Shown here: piece after piece, positions 8,439 through 14,083 of the stretch
How positions within the stretch are numbered: position 1 is the first letter of the stretch
Layout of the letters: each line of letters begins with the position of its first letter
Source of the DNA: Bradyrhizobium liaoningense
Lineage (GTDB): Bacteria; Pseudomonadota; Alphaproteobacteria; Rhizobiales; Xanthobacteraceae
Reading direction: 5' to 3'
NCBI RefSeq assembly: GCF_018130955.1
Contig: NZ_JAFCJM010000002.1
Span: forward strand, 1-64,000
DNA: 64,000 nucleotides
Made by a program: the position numbers and the translations under genes
The notes under the pieces: generated by a model
What the model was told of the DNA's origin: nothing
Seen by the model: only the letters and a program-made list of their open reading frames with translations
The model's database searches: none

Positions 8439-8642
8439 TCAGCCAATCTCATCTTCCCAGATGTGTGTCCGGCACCGCTGGCACTGGAGCAGACGAACGT
8501 TCTTGCTCTCGTGTGGATCGAACAGCGACAGCACAGCATGCAGAATCGACGAGCAAGACGGACAAGATGAGCGATCCGACCCGGTCGGTGGATTGCTGGT
8601 CGTGGCTGATGGCAATGCCCCTGCGGGTGTCCGGTGAGTCAT
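8439..8642 (-). CDS. Small zinc-ribbon-like protein (67 aa)
   Basis: Two Cys pairs are visible, CPSC at about residue 28 and CQRC at about 54, flanking a conserved-looking core (HAVLSLFDPHESKNVRLLQC) and a WEDE end. This four-Cys layout with an 'SLFD' core is one I recognise from short zinc-ribbon proteins in Bradyrhizobium genomes. The N-terminal 25 residues are Pro/Thr/Ser rich and may be poorly conserved. The start at ATG 8642 follows a GGGGCGG. It probably binds one zinc; its role is unknown. Confidence 0.65.
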   Translation of the reverse strand: MTHRTPAGALPSATTSNPPTGSDRSSCPSCSSILHAVLSLFDPHESKNVRLLQCQRCRTHIWEDEIG

Positions 8643-8981
8643 GACCGCCCCATCGTTGGATTTGGCGAAAAGCCCAGCGATCCCTAACCCTCCCGAGGAC
8701 CGCCGGGCGCTGCGCCAGTATCAGTAGCTATCGAAACGCTGCAAAGTCTGAGTGGTTGGCGGCGGTACTGTCAGTCAGGTACCCGACATTCAGTCCGCAT
8801 GGGAACGTTGCGAAAATTTTGGCTTGTCGGAACTGAAGCAGGATGACAGCCCACGGCTGCACCGCTCCGTTGATCCAGATCAACGAAGCGCAACAGCCGG
8901 CGGCTCGCGACGCATGCGCGTCGGCTGAGACGGCAAGAAATGAATGCCCGTCGGCTCGGAGGTCAGCGGGCTCTTTTTCGG
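8643..8981. other. Intergenic, no recognisable feature
   Basis: This 340-bp gap lies between the zinc-ribbon gene and the next minus-strand gene. It contains no ORF with a ribosome binding site and no clear hairpin that I can see. Confidence 0.4.
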
Positions 8982-9194
8982 TTAGCTGTCTCGGCAGGAA
9001 ATGCCGAAATTATCGCAGGTGAGCGCAAAGGCTTGTCTCGCCTTGGCGTCCTCGAAGCAAAAGCGCGCGCCGATGTCGGCGCGGTCGATATGCCACTCCA
9101 CTTTATGTTCCTTGGCGATGCGTGAAGCTTCGCCGCGTAGCAGATCCAATTGTCGTCCCGCAGCGAAAACGATTAAGCAATTTTCATTTGGCAT
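8982..9194 (-). CDS. Hypothetical cytoplasmic protein (70 aa)
   Basis: ATG 9194 has GGAGGA 8 nt upstream, a strong start. The 70 aa product has alternating hydrophobic and charged stretches typical of a small alpha/beta protein (CLIVFAAGRQLDLLRGEAS, then WHIDRADIGARFCFEDAKARQAF) and three Cys. No family is recognised. The AT-rich 180 bp between it and the divergent gene at 9377 probably hold both promoters. Confidence 0.65.
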   Translation of the reverse strand: MPNENCLIVFAAGRQLDLLRGEASRIAKEHKVEWHIDRADIGARFCFEDAKARQAFALTCDNFGISCRDS

Positions 9195-9376
9195 TATGCC
9201 CGTCCTCCAATGTCAATCCGGACGCAATAACCTGCCGCTGCTTTGCGGAAAGGCAATATGAATTAAATCACAATTTATTCCGATTCTGTTAATCCTTGCG
9301 GCATCAACAGGCCTTGCGGGTTGGCGCGAATGCGCTATTCTGCAACCTATTTTAGAATAATTAATCGGAGCACCCG

Positions 9377-9604
9377 GTGCCAATTAAATCGATCGTTACC
9401 GCTTATGTGCGTTTGGAGAATCGGCGAGCCCTGGAGAACATGCGTGAGCTTCGGTGCCAGTTGTTGGGAGCACTGGAGTCCACATCCGGGATCGACCCGG
9501 CCCAATCTCGAGATTCTGTACTTGAGGACCTCCGAGTGATCGAGGATGGACTGGAGCGGCTCCGGGCGCCGCCGGCAACGATGGCTGAGAACGAGTGGCG
9601 TTGA
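9377..9604 (+). CDS. Hypothetical helical protein (75 aa)
   Basis: The start is GTG 9377 with CGGAG 6 nt upstream. The product is rich in Leu, Glu and Arg and predicted to be mainly helical (RALENMRELRCQLLGALE, VLEDLRVIEDGLERL). No family is recognised. It is divergent from the gene at 8982 across an AT-rich promoter region. Confidence 0.6.
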   Translation: MPIKSIVTAYVRLENRRALENMRELRCQLLGALESTSGIDPAQSRDSVLEDLRVIEDGLERLRAPPATMAENEWR

Positions 9605-10227
9605 ACTCAGGCAGCCCTAACGTTCTCAGCGCGCAAAGTTGGATCGGAACAATTCAGCCACGAATCGGGCTTAGTCCAACTTTTGGCCAGACCTCACGGG
9701 CCAAGGGGGAATGGTCAGGCCCGACGCGCGTCGTCCGGACACGGTCTCGCGTTGGGCCTTTCCCCGTGGATTGCTTAAACGACCCCGTTTAATCTGGAGC
9801 GACGTCACCCGAGGAGCGCGCTGGCCTTGAGATCATGGCCGGCAACTATCGCGCGGCGCTTCTCGATCATCAGCCCCACAATCGATTTGCCAACACAGTG
9901 CCCACACGCTTGTTCGGGCAGTTGGCTTTTCCGGCTCAAGTCTCAACGGCCGCCGCCTGTCGCCCAATTTCGCGGTCCAGCACCTCGCGGACATGCTGCG
10001 TGAGTTCAAGACCAGCTACTTCGCAGCATGGCACGGCGAGACGCAACAGCGGGGTGCATCATGAGGCGCCGGCGCCGATCGCACAGGAAGCGCAACCGGC
10101 AGCGGCTGGCGGCTCACGCCAGACGGCTGAGGCGGTGGCTTATCCACAAGCTCGGCGGCGCTGGCGTCTTGTTTCGGCGCCGCCAAGGTTCAGGATCAAA
10201 ATCGCGACTCATCAGAGGAGCAAGCAC
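9605..10227. other. Gene-poor stretch with a possible coding remnant ending at 10064
   Basis: No complete gene is supported. One plus-strand frame ending at TGA 10062-10064 reads like protein over its last 45 codons (GFSGSSLNGRRLSP, then HLADMLREFKTSYFAAWHG) but has no start codon, so it is probably the remnant of a decayed gene. A very Arg-rich frame starts at ATG 10061, overlapping that stop; I do not trust it. Confidence 0.4.
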
Positions 10228-10443
10228 ATGCGCAACAGGAAAGCGGCGGAAGCAAATGCTGATGTTGCGGACCGGATTGCTCAAATCGAGCAGATGACGT
10301 TGGACCAGATCGCAACGTTTCAGTGCAGAATGCTGTCCGATATTACTGCCGGCAGAATCGCGCCAAGAGAAGCCAGCGCTATAGATCGCGCTCTCAGAAA
10401 ACGGCTGAAAGCGATTGAGCAGGAACTGCGCGAGGGCGGCTGA
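10228..10443 (+). CDS. Hypothetical helical protein (71 aa)
   Basis: ATG 10228 has GAGGAG 8 nt upstream. The much longer frame from 9835 is not coding-like. The product is charged and helical ([20 protein letters not shown], then [21 protein letters not shown]). No family is recognised. It is followed within 100 bp by a cold-shock gene, and a GC-rich inverted repeat (GCCCGCCGG ... CTGGCGGGCC, about 10445-10470) between them is a likely terminator. Confidence 0.65.
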   Translation: MRNRKAAEANADVADRIAQIEQMTLDQIATFQCRMLSDITAGRIAPREASAIDRALRKRLKAIEQELREGG

Positions 10444-10531
10444 GGCCCGCCGGTTCACGCTGGCGGGCCCTTTGTTTCGCCAGATTTCTAGACCCATCCT
10501 TTCACGTTTCGAATTAATGGGGAGAATCGAC

Positions 10532-10738
10532 GTGGCGACAGGCATTGTGAAGTGGTTTAACTCGACCAAGGGATTTGGTTTCATCCAGCCCGATGACGGC
10601 GGCCAGGATGTTTTCGTACATATCAGCGCAGTCGAGCGAGCCGGTCTCTCGGGCCTGGCGGAGGGACAAAAGATCTCTTATGAGGTCCAGGTCGATCGGA
10701 AGCGCGGCAAGAGCAGCGCGGAAAATCTGCGCGTCTGA
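10532..10738 (+). CDS. cspA: Cold-shock protein (CspA family)
   Basis: This 68 aa protein starts at GTG 10532, with GGGGAGA 7 nt upstream. The single cold-shock domain has both RNA-binding motifs: KGFGFI (RNP1) at about residues 13-18 and DVFVHI (RNP2) at about 28-33. The length is normal for the family (65-70 aa). It binds single-stranded RNA and DNA and acts as an RNA chaperone in the cytoplasm. Many paralogs occur in Bradyrhizobium, so the symbol denotes the family rather than a specific ortholog. Confidence 0.95.
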   Translation: MATGIVKWFNSTKGFGFIQPDDGGQDVFVHISAVERAGLSGLAEGQKISYEVQVDRKRGKSSAENLRV

Positions 10739-10774
10739 TACGCGCTCCGAAAGAGGCCGCCAACTGAGGCGGCC

Positions 10775-10996
10775 TTACTTCACCCTAAGTTCCTTGATCG
10801 CGAGCGCGGAAAGCTTCGCCGGGTCGCGCACGCCAGTTCGTGCGATCTCGATTATTTTCTTGGCGATCATCTCGGCTAGCGGGTCATTTCGGTCAACAAG
10901 ACCGATGGTGTGCAATGTCTTCTCGTAGGCCGTTGTCAACCGGCTGATCTCGTCCGATCCCATCGGTAGGTTTTGCAATAAGCGATAAATGGGCAT
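10775..10996 (-). CDS. Hypothetical protein (73 aa)
   Basis: ATG 10996 has AGGGAG 8 nt upstream; the longer frame to 11032 is not needed. The sequence MPIYRLLQNLPMGSDEISRLTTAYEKTL followed by DPLAEMIAKKIIEIARTG is a compact helical protein that I recognise as a type seen in rhizobial genomes, without a known function. It converges on the cold-shock gene. Confidence 0.7.
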   Translation of the reverse strand: MPIYRLLQNLPMGSDEISRLTTAYEKTLHTIGLVDRNDPLAEMIAKKIIEIARTGVRDPAKLSALAIKELRVK

Positions 10997-11161
10997 GTGG
11001 TGCTCCCTTTTTATCTGGCGGGAGCCGAGCACTCTCAGTCACCGATAACAGCCACGGTCCAAGCGGTGATGTAGGAAACGGTATTCTTGAAATGTCCTTC
11101 AGGCCAGTCATTTTCAACCTAGGCCACTAGGAGTCGAAACAGGCCAGTGCCAAACGGAGCG

Positions 11162-11224
11162 GGCGGCAAATTATCAATCCCTTGGGCCTCGAGGAGCTTG
11201 CGAGCCACCGCGTGTCGTGGGTGT
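11162..11224 (-). repeat. Coding-like repeat A (paired with 13479-13540); rest of 10997-11563 empty
   Basis: On the minus strand this reads HPRHAVARKLLEAQGIDNLP. About 75% of its bases match 13479-13540, where the same frame reads HPRQAVVRERPEPLGIDNLP. The differences fall mostly at third codon positions, as in related coding sequences. Neither copy lies in a convincing complete gene. The surrounding 10997-11563 interval otherwise holds only ORFs without ribosome binding sites. Confidence 0.45.
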
Positions 11225-11563
11225 AAAAAAGCGCCGAGCGTCCCCCGGGCAAGAGGCGGCAACTGACGAGTGCGTGGGGCTTCGGTCCCGCGCTCATACC
11301 TCGAATGCGACGCAGCTTGGGCCCCGGTCACCGGGTGGTCACCACGGGCGGTGACCTGGCGGACAAGCGAGGTCCAGACCGCCCCACGCTGGCGGGCCTT
11401 TCTCAAAGGAAGACCATCTAAGCATCCTGCAGGACTTCGGCGTATATAGGTTAGTTCCGTACATGCGTTAGTTTATTGTCACAGTGCTTTCCAATTCTCG
11501 CCAATTTTGCGGGTCAGCAAACGAGAGCAAATAAGAACAAGGGGACATCACGGGGGGCACACT

Positions 11564-11761
11564 GTGGCCATCAAGAATATCGTCGTTCCTTTGGAAATCG
11601 AACATGCGTTGCACGAGGTGCAGGCCGCACGGCGTGACCTCACCATAACCGGCTTCTGCGTGCAGCAGGCGGAAGCGCTTCGCAGACTAGATCGAGCCAA
11701 AGTCAGTCTTGTTGATCTGCTACGGGCGCACACCAGCCTTCTCACGTCGGCAACCCGCTGA
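11564..11761 (+). CDS. Hypothetical protein (65 aa)
   Basis: The likely start is GTG 11564, after a GGGGGG run 9 nt upstream; the frame is open back to 11507. The product is amphipathic and helical (VPLEIEHALHEVQAARRDL, then AEALRRLDRAKVSLVDLLRAH). No family is recognised. Confidence 0.5.
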   Translation: MAIKNIVVPLEIEHALHEVQAARRDLTITGFCVQQAEALRRLDRAKVSLVDLLRAHTSLLTSATR

Positions 11762-11888
11762 CTTCGGCAGCGCAGCGATGTACTCACCAGTTCGAGAAAC
11801 CGCGAATTCCGCTATTTATTGGCTGCCTACAGAAAACCAAAAAATTAAATGTGGAAATAAATACTATTAAATAGTAGTATTGGAAATG

Positions 11889-11973
11889 CTTGGCGCCGGA
11901 TGCACGCGTCGAGCTTGATGACGGCCCCGGCACCCGTCCCCAGCCACCCCAACCCTCGGGATGCCGGGGCCGT
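11889..11973 (+). ncRNA. Structured element, copy 1 (candidate small RNA or terminator)
   Basis: An AT-rich stretch (11848-11885) is followed by CTTGGCGCC, a GCGTC block and a 12-bp perfect stem (ACGGCCCCGGCA at 11921-11932 with 11962-11973; 29-nt loop). The same order recurs at 12868-12950 with a different but still paired stem. Conservation of pairing rather than sequence suggests a functional RNA; it may be a small RNA ending in its terminator, or the leader of the 32-aa gene at 11999. Confidence 0.5.
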
Positions 11974-11998
11974 TCCATCGCGAATTGTGAGGCGAATC

Positions 11999-12097
11999 AT
12001 GCGTCTATCAGTGGGCGACGTGTTTCTCGTGTCCGCTATGACAGGGGCTGTTCTCCTGCTTGAGATCGGACTTTTGATCGTTTGGGGTGTGATCTGA
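11999..12097 (+). CDS. Very small membrane protein (32 aa)
   Basis: ATG 11999 has GAGG 7 nt upstream (GTGAGGCGAATC). Almost the whole product after residue 7 is one hydrophobic helix (FLVSAMTGAVLLLEIGLLIV). It begins 25 nt after the hairpin of structured element 1. A one-helix protein this short can be a real regulator or chance; the ribosome binding site and clean helix favour a real gene. Confidence 0.45.
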   Translation: MRLSVGDVFLVSAMTGAVLLLEIGLLIVWGVI

Positions 12098-12181
12098 TTA
12101 GGATTGCCCCCCAAAGGCTCTCAGCACCGAGGCCATCGTCAGCCGCGATAGAGGGACCACGCGGTTGCGGAGGAGAACAAA

Positions 12182-12454
12182 ATGCGCGTTTTCTCGGTGG
12201 CGTTCTTCGCTTTGGCTTTGCTGGCCCAGGCTCATGCACAGGAGAAGACCAAGAACCCTGAGGTGTCGTGCAGTTATACAATAAGCAGCGGGGAGACGTA
12301 CGCAGTTCCCGCCGGTGAAGCTCTTTGCTGGCGCGTGCCGGCGCCTTCTTACAAGTTATACACGCTGCTACAGCGTGACGCGCCATTCTTCCGGGAGCTT
12401 GTCCGGGTGAAGCGAGGCGATCCGCGCTGCAACAAATATGAGGATCGGCAATAG
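12182..12454 (+). CDS. Exported hypothetical protein (90 aa)
   Basis: ATG 12182 has GAGGAG 6 nt upstream. A signal peptide (MRVFSVAFFALALLAQAHA) is followed by a mature domain of about 70 residues with three Cys (VSCSYTISSG, ALCWRVP, DPRCNKY). A periplasmic location is inferred. No family is recognised. Confidence 0.75.
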   Translation: MRVFSVAFFALALLAQAHAQEKTKNPEVSCSYTISSGETYAVPAGEALCWRVPAPSYKLYTLLQRDAPFFRELVRVKRGDPRCNKYEDRQ

Positions 12455-12648
12455 GTCTCGCTGGCGGCGATCTCGACTAGCTTGCGGCCGGCTACCTCGA
12501 TCGGCCTCAAGGCCGCCCCCAGCCCTTGCTCATTTGGCGCGCATAATTTTGGTTTTGTCATCCACTGTGTCGATCGCGGTACAGGGCATCGGCCGGAATC
12601 GCCGTAGGCTTCGGATGCGTCTCTCATGGCGCTTCCTCCCTGCACTTG

Positions 12649-12670
12649 AGCCCGCCGGGAATGGCGGGCT
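12649..12670 (+). terminator. GC-rich hairpin terminator; remainder of 12455-12867 empty
   Basis: AGCCCGCC (12649-12656) pairs with GGCGGGCT (12663-12670) around a 6-nt loop and is followed by TCC. It lies 195 bp after the exported-protein gene. No gene is supported between 12455 and 12867. Confidence 0.5.
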
Positions 12671-12867
12671 TCCTTCGATGCATCGGAGAATGACCCTCGC
12701 TTGTGAGGCGTGGATCCAAACGCGCGCTACCAATCGGCGGGGCCACCACTGCCGTCGAATACGTCGTACACGCATGCCGGGAAGATAGGGATTTCGGCTC
12801 GTTTGCCAAATTAACCAAATTAAATAAATTAAACGGAAGCGGCGTGAAATAATTTATATGCTGAGAA

Positions 12868-12950
12868 GACTTGGCGCCAGAGCCCTAGCGTCAAGCGAAC
12901 CTTGCGGTCTCGGCACCGGTCCACCCACCACTAAGTGCCGAGACCGTTTT
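12868..12950 (+). ncRNA. Structured element, copy 2 (candidate small RNA with terminator)
   Basis: ACTTGGCGCC and AGCGTCAAGC match element 1. The stem CGGTCTCGGCAC (12905-12916) pairs perfectly with 12935-12946 around an 18-nt loop and is followed directly by TTTT, a classic intrinsic terminator. Relative to copy 1 the two C-to-T changes on the 5' arm are matched by G-to-A changes on the 3' arm (compensatory). It is preceded by AT-rich DNA that could hold a promoter. Confidence 0.55.
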
Positions 12951-12975
12951 AGGCATCCGGGTGGTCGCGAGAGTC

Positions 12976-13143
12976 ATGGACCGAGATCGTTTTGAGGCGA
13001 TGTCCTTCGAAGAGTTGTGGGCTCTCCATACGGAGATCGACAAAGCTCTCGCCGCGAGGATTGTTGCCGAAAAAAACGGACTTGAAAGGCGGCTTGAACG
13101 ACTCGACCAGGCGCGGAACGGAGCCGGCCCGCAAAAAAATTGA
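12976..13143 (+). CDS. H-NS-like protein fragment: oligomerisation domain only (55 aa)
   Basis: The start is ATG 12976; an in-frame GTG at 12961 is also possible. The sequence MDRDRFEAMSFEELWALHTEIDKALAARIVAEKNGLERRLERL resembles the N-terminal coiled-coil oligomerisation domain of the short H-NS family proteins of rhizobia. Those normally continue into a DNA-binding domain with a TWAGRG-type motif. Here the frame stops after ARNGAGPQKN and I find no DNA-binding domain downstream in any frame. It is either a truncated gene or a dominant-negative style antagonist. It starts 30 nt after the terminator of structured element 2. Confidence 0.6.
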   Translation: MDRDRFEAMSFEELWALHTEIDKALAARIVAEKNGLERRLERLDQARNGAGPQKN

Positions 13144-13218
13144 GTTGGCGGACTGCCGGCAACTACTGGATTAGGTAACCATTGGCCAGGTAACCCCGCG
13201 AACGTTCGGCGGTGAGCT

Positions 13219-13449
13219 TCATCGATATCCCATCGCCGGGACCACAGGTTGAAGTCGGGCCGCACCTCTGCGTCGCGCTTGCCGCAGGCAGTGCAGACGA
13301 AACGCGGCTCGATGTCGGAGAACCGCACATCGTCCGCCCAAGCGATCGGCGCCGAGCGCCACGCTGTGGCTGCAGCGGTAGTCCGCGCAATAGACCAGCA
13401 CGCCGGCATCGCGCATGTCGCCGAAGGTGATCTTCTGGGGCCGCTGCAT
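13219..13449 (-). pseudogene. Frameshifted small Cys-rich protein
   Basis: From ATG 13449 the frame reads MQRPQKITFGDMRDAG, then YCADYRCSHSVALGADR. An extra T (A on the plus strand at about 13340-13341) then throws it out of frame. In the next frame the expected continuation appears intact: WADDVRFSDIEPRFVC followed by TACGKRDAEVRP. The two halves together match a small zinc-finger-like protein that I recognise as recurrent in Bradyrhizobium (Cys pairs YC..C and C..C). It is either a true pseudogene or a one-base sequence error. Confidence 0.7.
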
Positions 13450-13478
13450 GCTGCATCAAAGCGGCGGCGCCTCCGCTC

Positions 13479-13540
13479 GGCAAATTGTCGATTCCTAGCG
13501 GCTCAGGACGCTCGCGAACTACTGCCTGTCGTGGGTGTGG
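13479..13540 (-). repeat. Coding-like repeat B (paired with 11162-11224)
   Basis: The minus strand reads HPRQAVVRERPEPLGIDNLP. It lies between the 34-aa membrane protein gene and the frameshifted Cys-rich gene. See the copy at 11162 for the comparison. Confidence 0.45.
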
Positions 13541-13544
13541 GGAA

Positions 13545-13649
13545 TTACTCCAACGGCCGTTTGATGATGATCGAGACGATGAGCCAAAGCGCCGGCAGCG
13601 AGAGCGCAAGCAGAATGATCCCGAGGAGGAGCGCGCGAACTCTCGTCAT
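13545..13649 (-). CDS. Very small membrane protein (34 aa)
   Basis: ATG 13649 has GGAG 8 nt upstream and the frame ends at TAA 13545. The product is MTRVRA followed by one long hydrophobic helix (LLLGIILLALSLPALWLIVS) and a basic end KRPLE. The positive-inside pattern is ambiguous. No family is recognised. Confidence 0.55.
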   Translation of the reverse strand: MTRVRALLLGIILLALSLPALWLIVSIIIKRPLE

Positions 13650-13743
13650 GACAGCACTCCGGCAGTGTGCATGCCGCGTGCACAAGCCAAAAAGCATTTA
13701 ACGATTTGTCGTCGAAAATCGGATCTAAGTGCTTGATTTAACT

Positions 13744-13819
13744 TGGTGAGCGCGCTGGGGCTCGAACCCAGGACCCCGTGATTAAAAGTCACGTGCTCTA
13801 CCGGCTGAGCTACGCGCTC
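13744..13819 (-). tRNA. tRNA-Lys (anticodon TTT)
   Basis: It folds as a standard 76-nt tRNA with encoded CCA. The acceptor is GAGCGCG with CGCGCTC, the D-stem GCTC/GAGC, the anticodon stem CGTGA/TCACG with loop CTTTTAA, and the T-arm CTGGG TTCGAGC CCCAG, ending A-CCA. Anticodon TTT decodes Lys. No integrase or displaced attachment site is visible next to it. Confidence 0.97.
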
Positions 13820-14083
13820 CCATGGTCAGGATGGCCTGCGAATAGATCGCCATCGCAACCGGGTTTTTCCAGAGCATGTCTTGCCGCAACGAGTGCGTCG
13901 CGGGGAAAACGGAAAACCTTTTCCGGATCATGCCTTCGGCCCGCGCTGTGTAGGGGCGCAGGCCGCGAAGGTCAATAGTGCAGGGGGCTGCCTGACATTG
14001 CGGCAGCCAAGTGGATTGCCTCGCCCTTCCCGGGGCTTAAGGCGAAATTCTCAAGCACCCAGGCCGCCAGCCATCCACCGCCA

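Noticed and set aside
11119-11406. 95-codon minus-strand ORF
   Set aside because: Only its GIDNLP segment looks coding; the start region is Arg/Thr rich without a ribosome binding site, so only the repeat was annotated.
12530-12818. Arg-rich ORFs on both strands
   Set aside because: The terminator hairpin and repeat-like DNA here produce open frames by chance; none has a ribosome binding site.
13744-13819. tRNA-Lys as an integration site for a nearby element
   Set aside because: No integrase gene or direct copy of the tRNA 3' end is visible nearby, and the mobile element lies 23 kb away.
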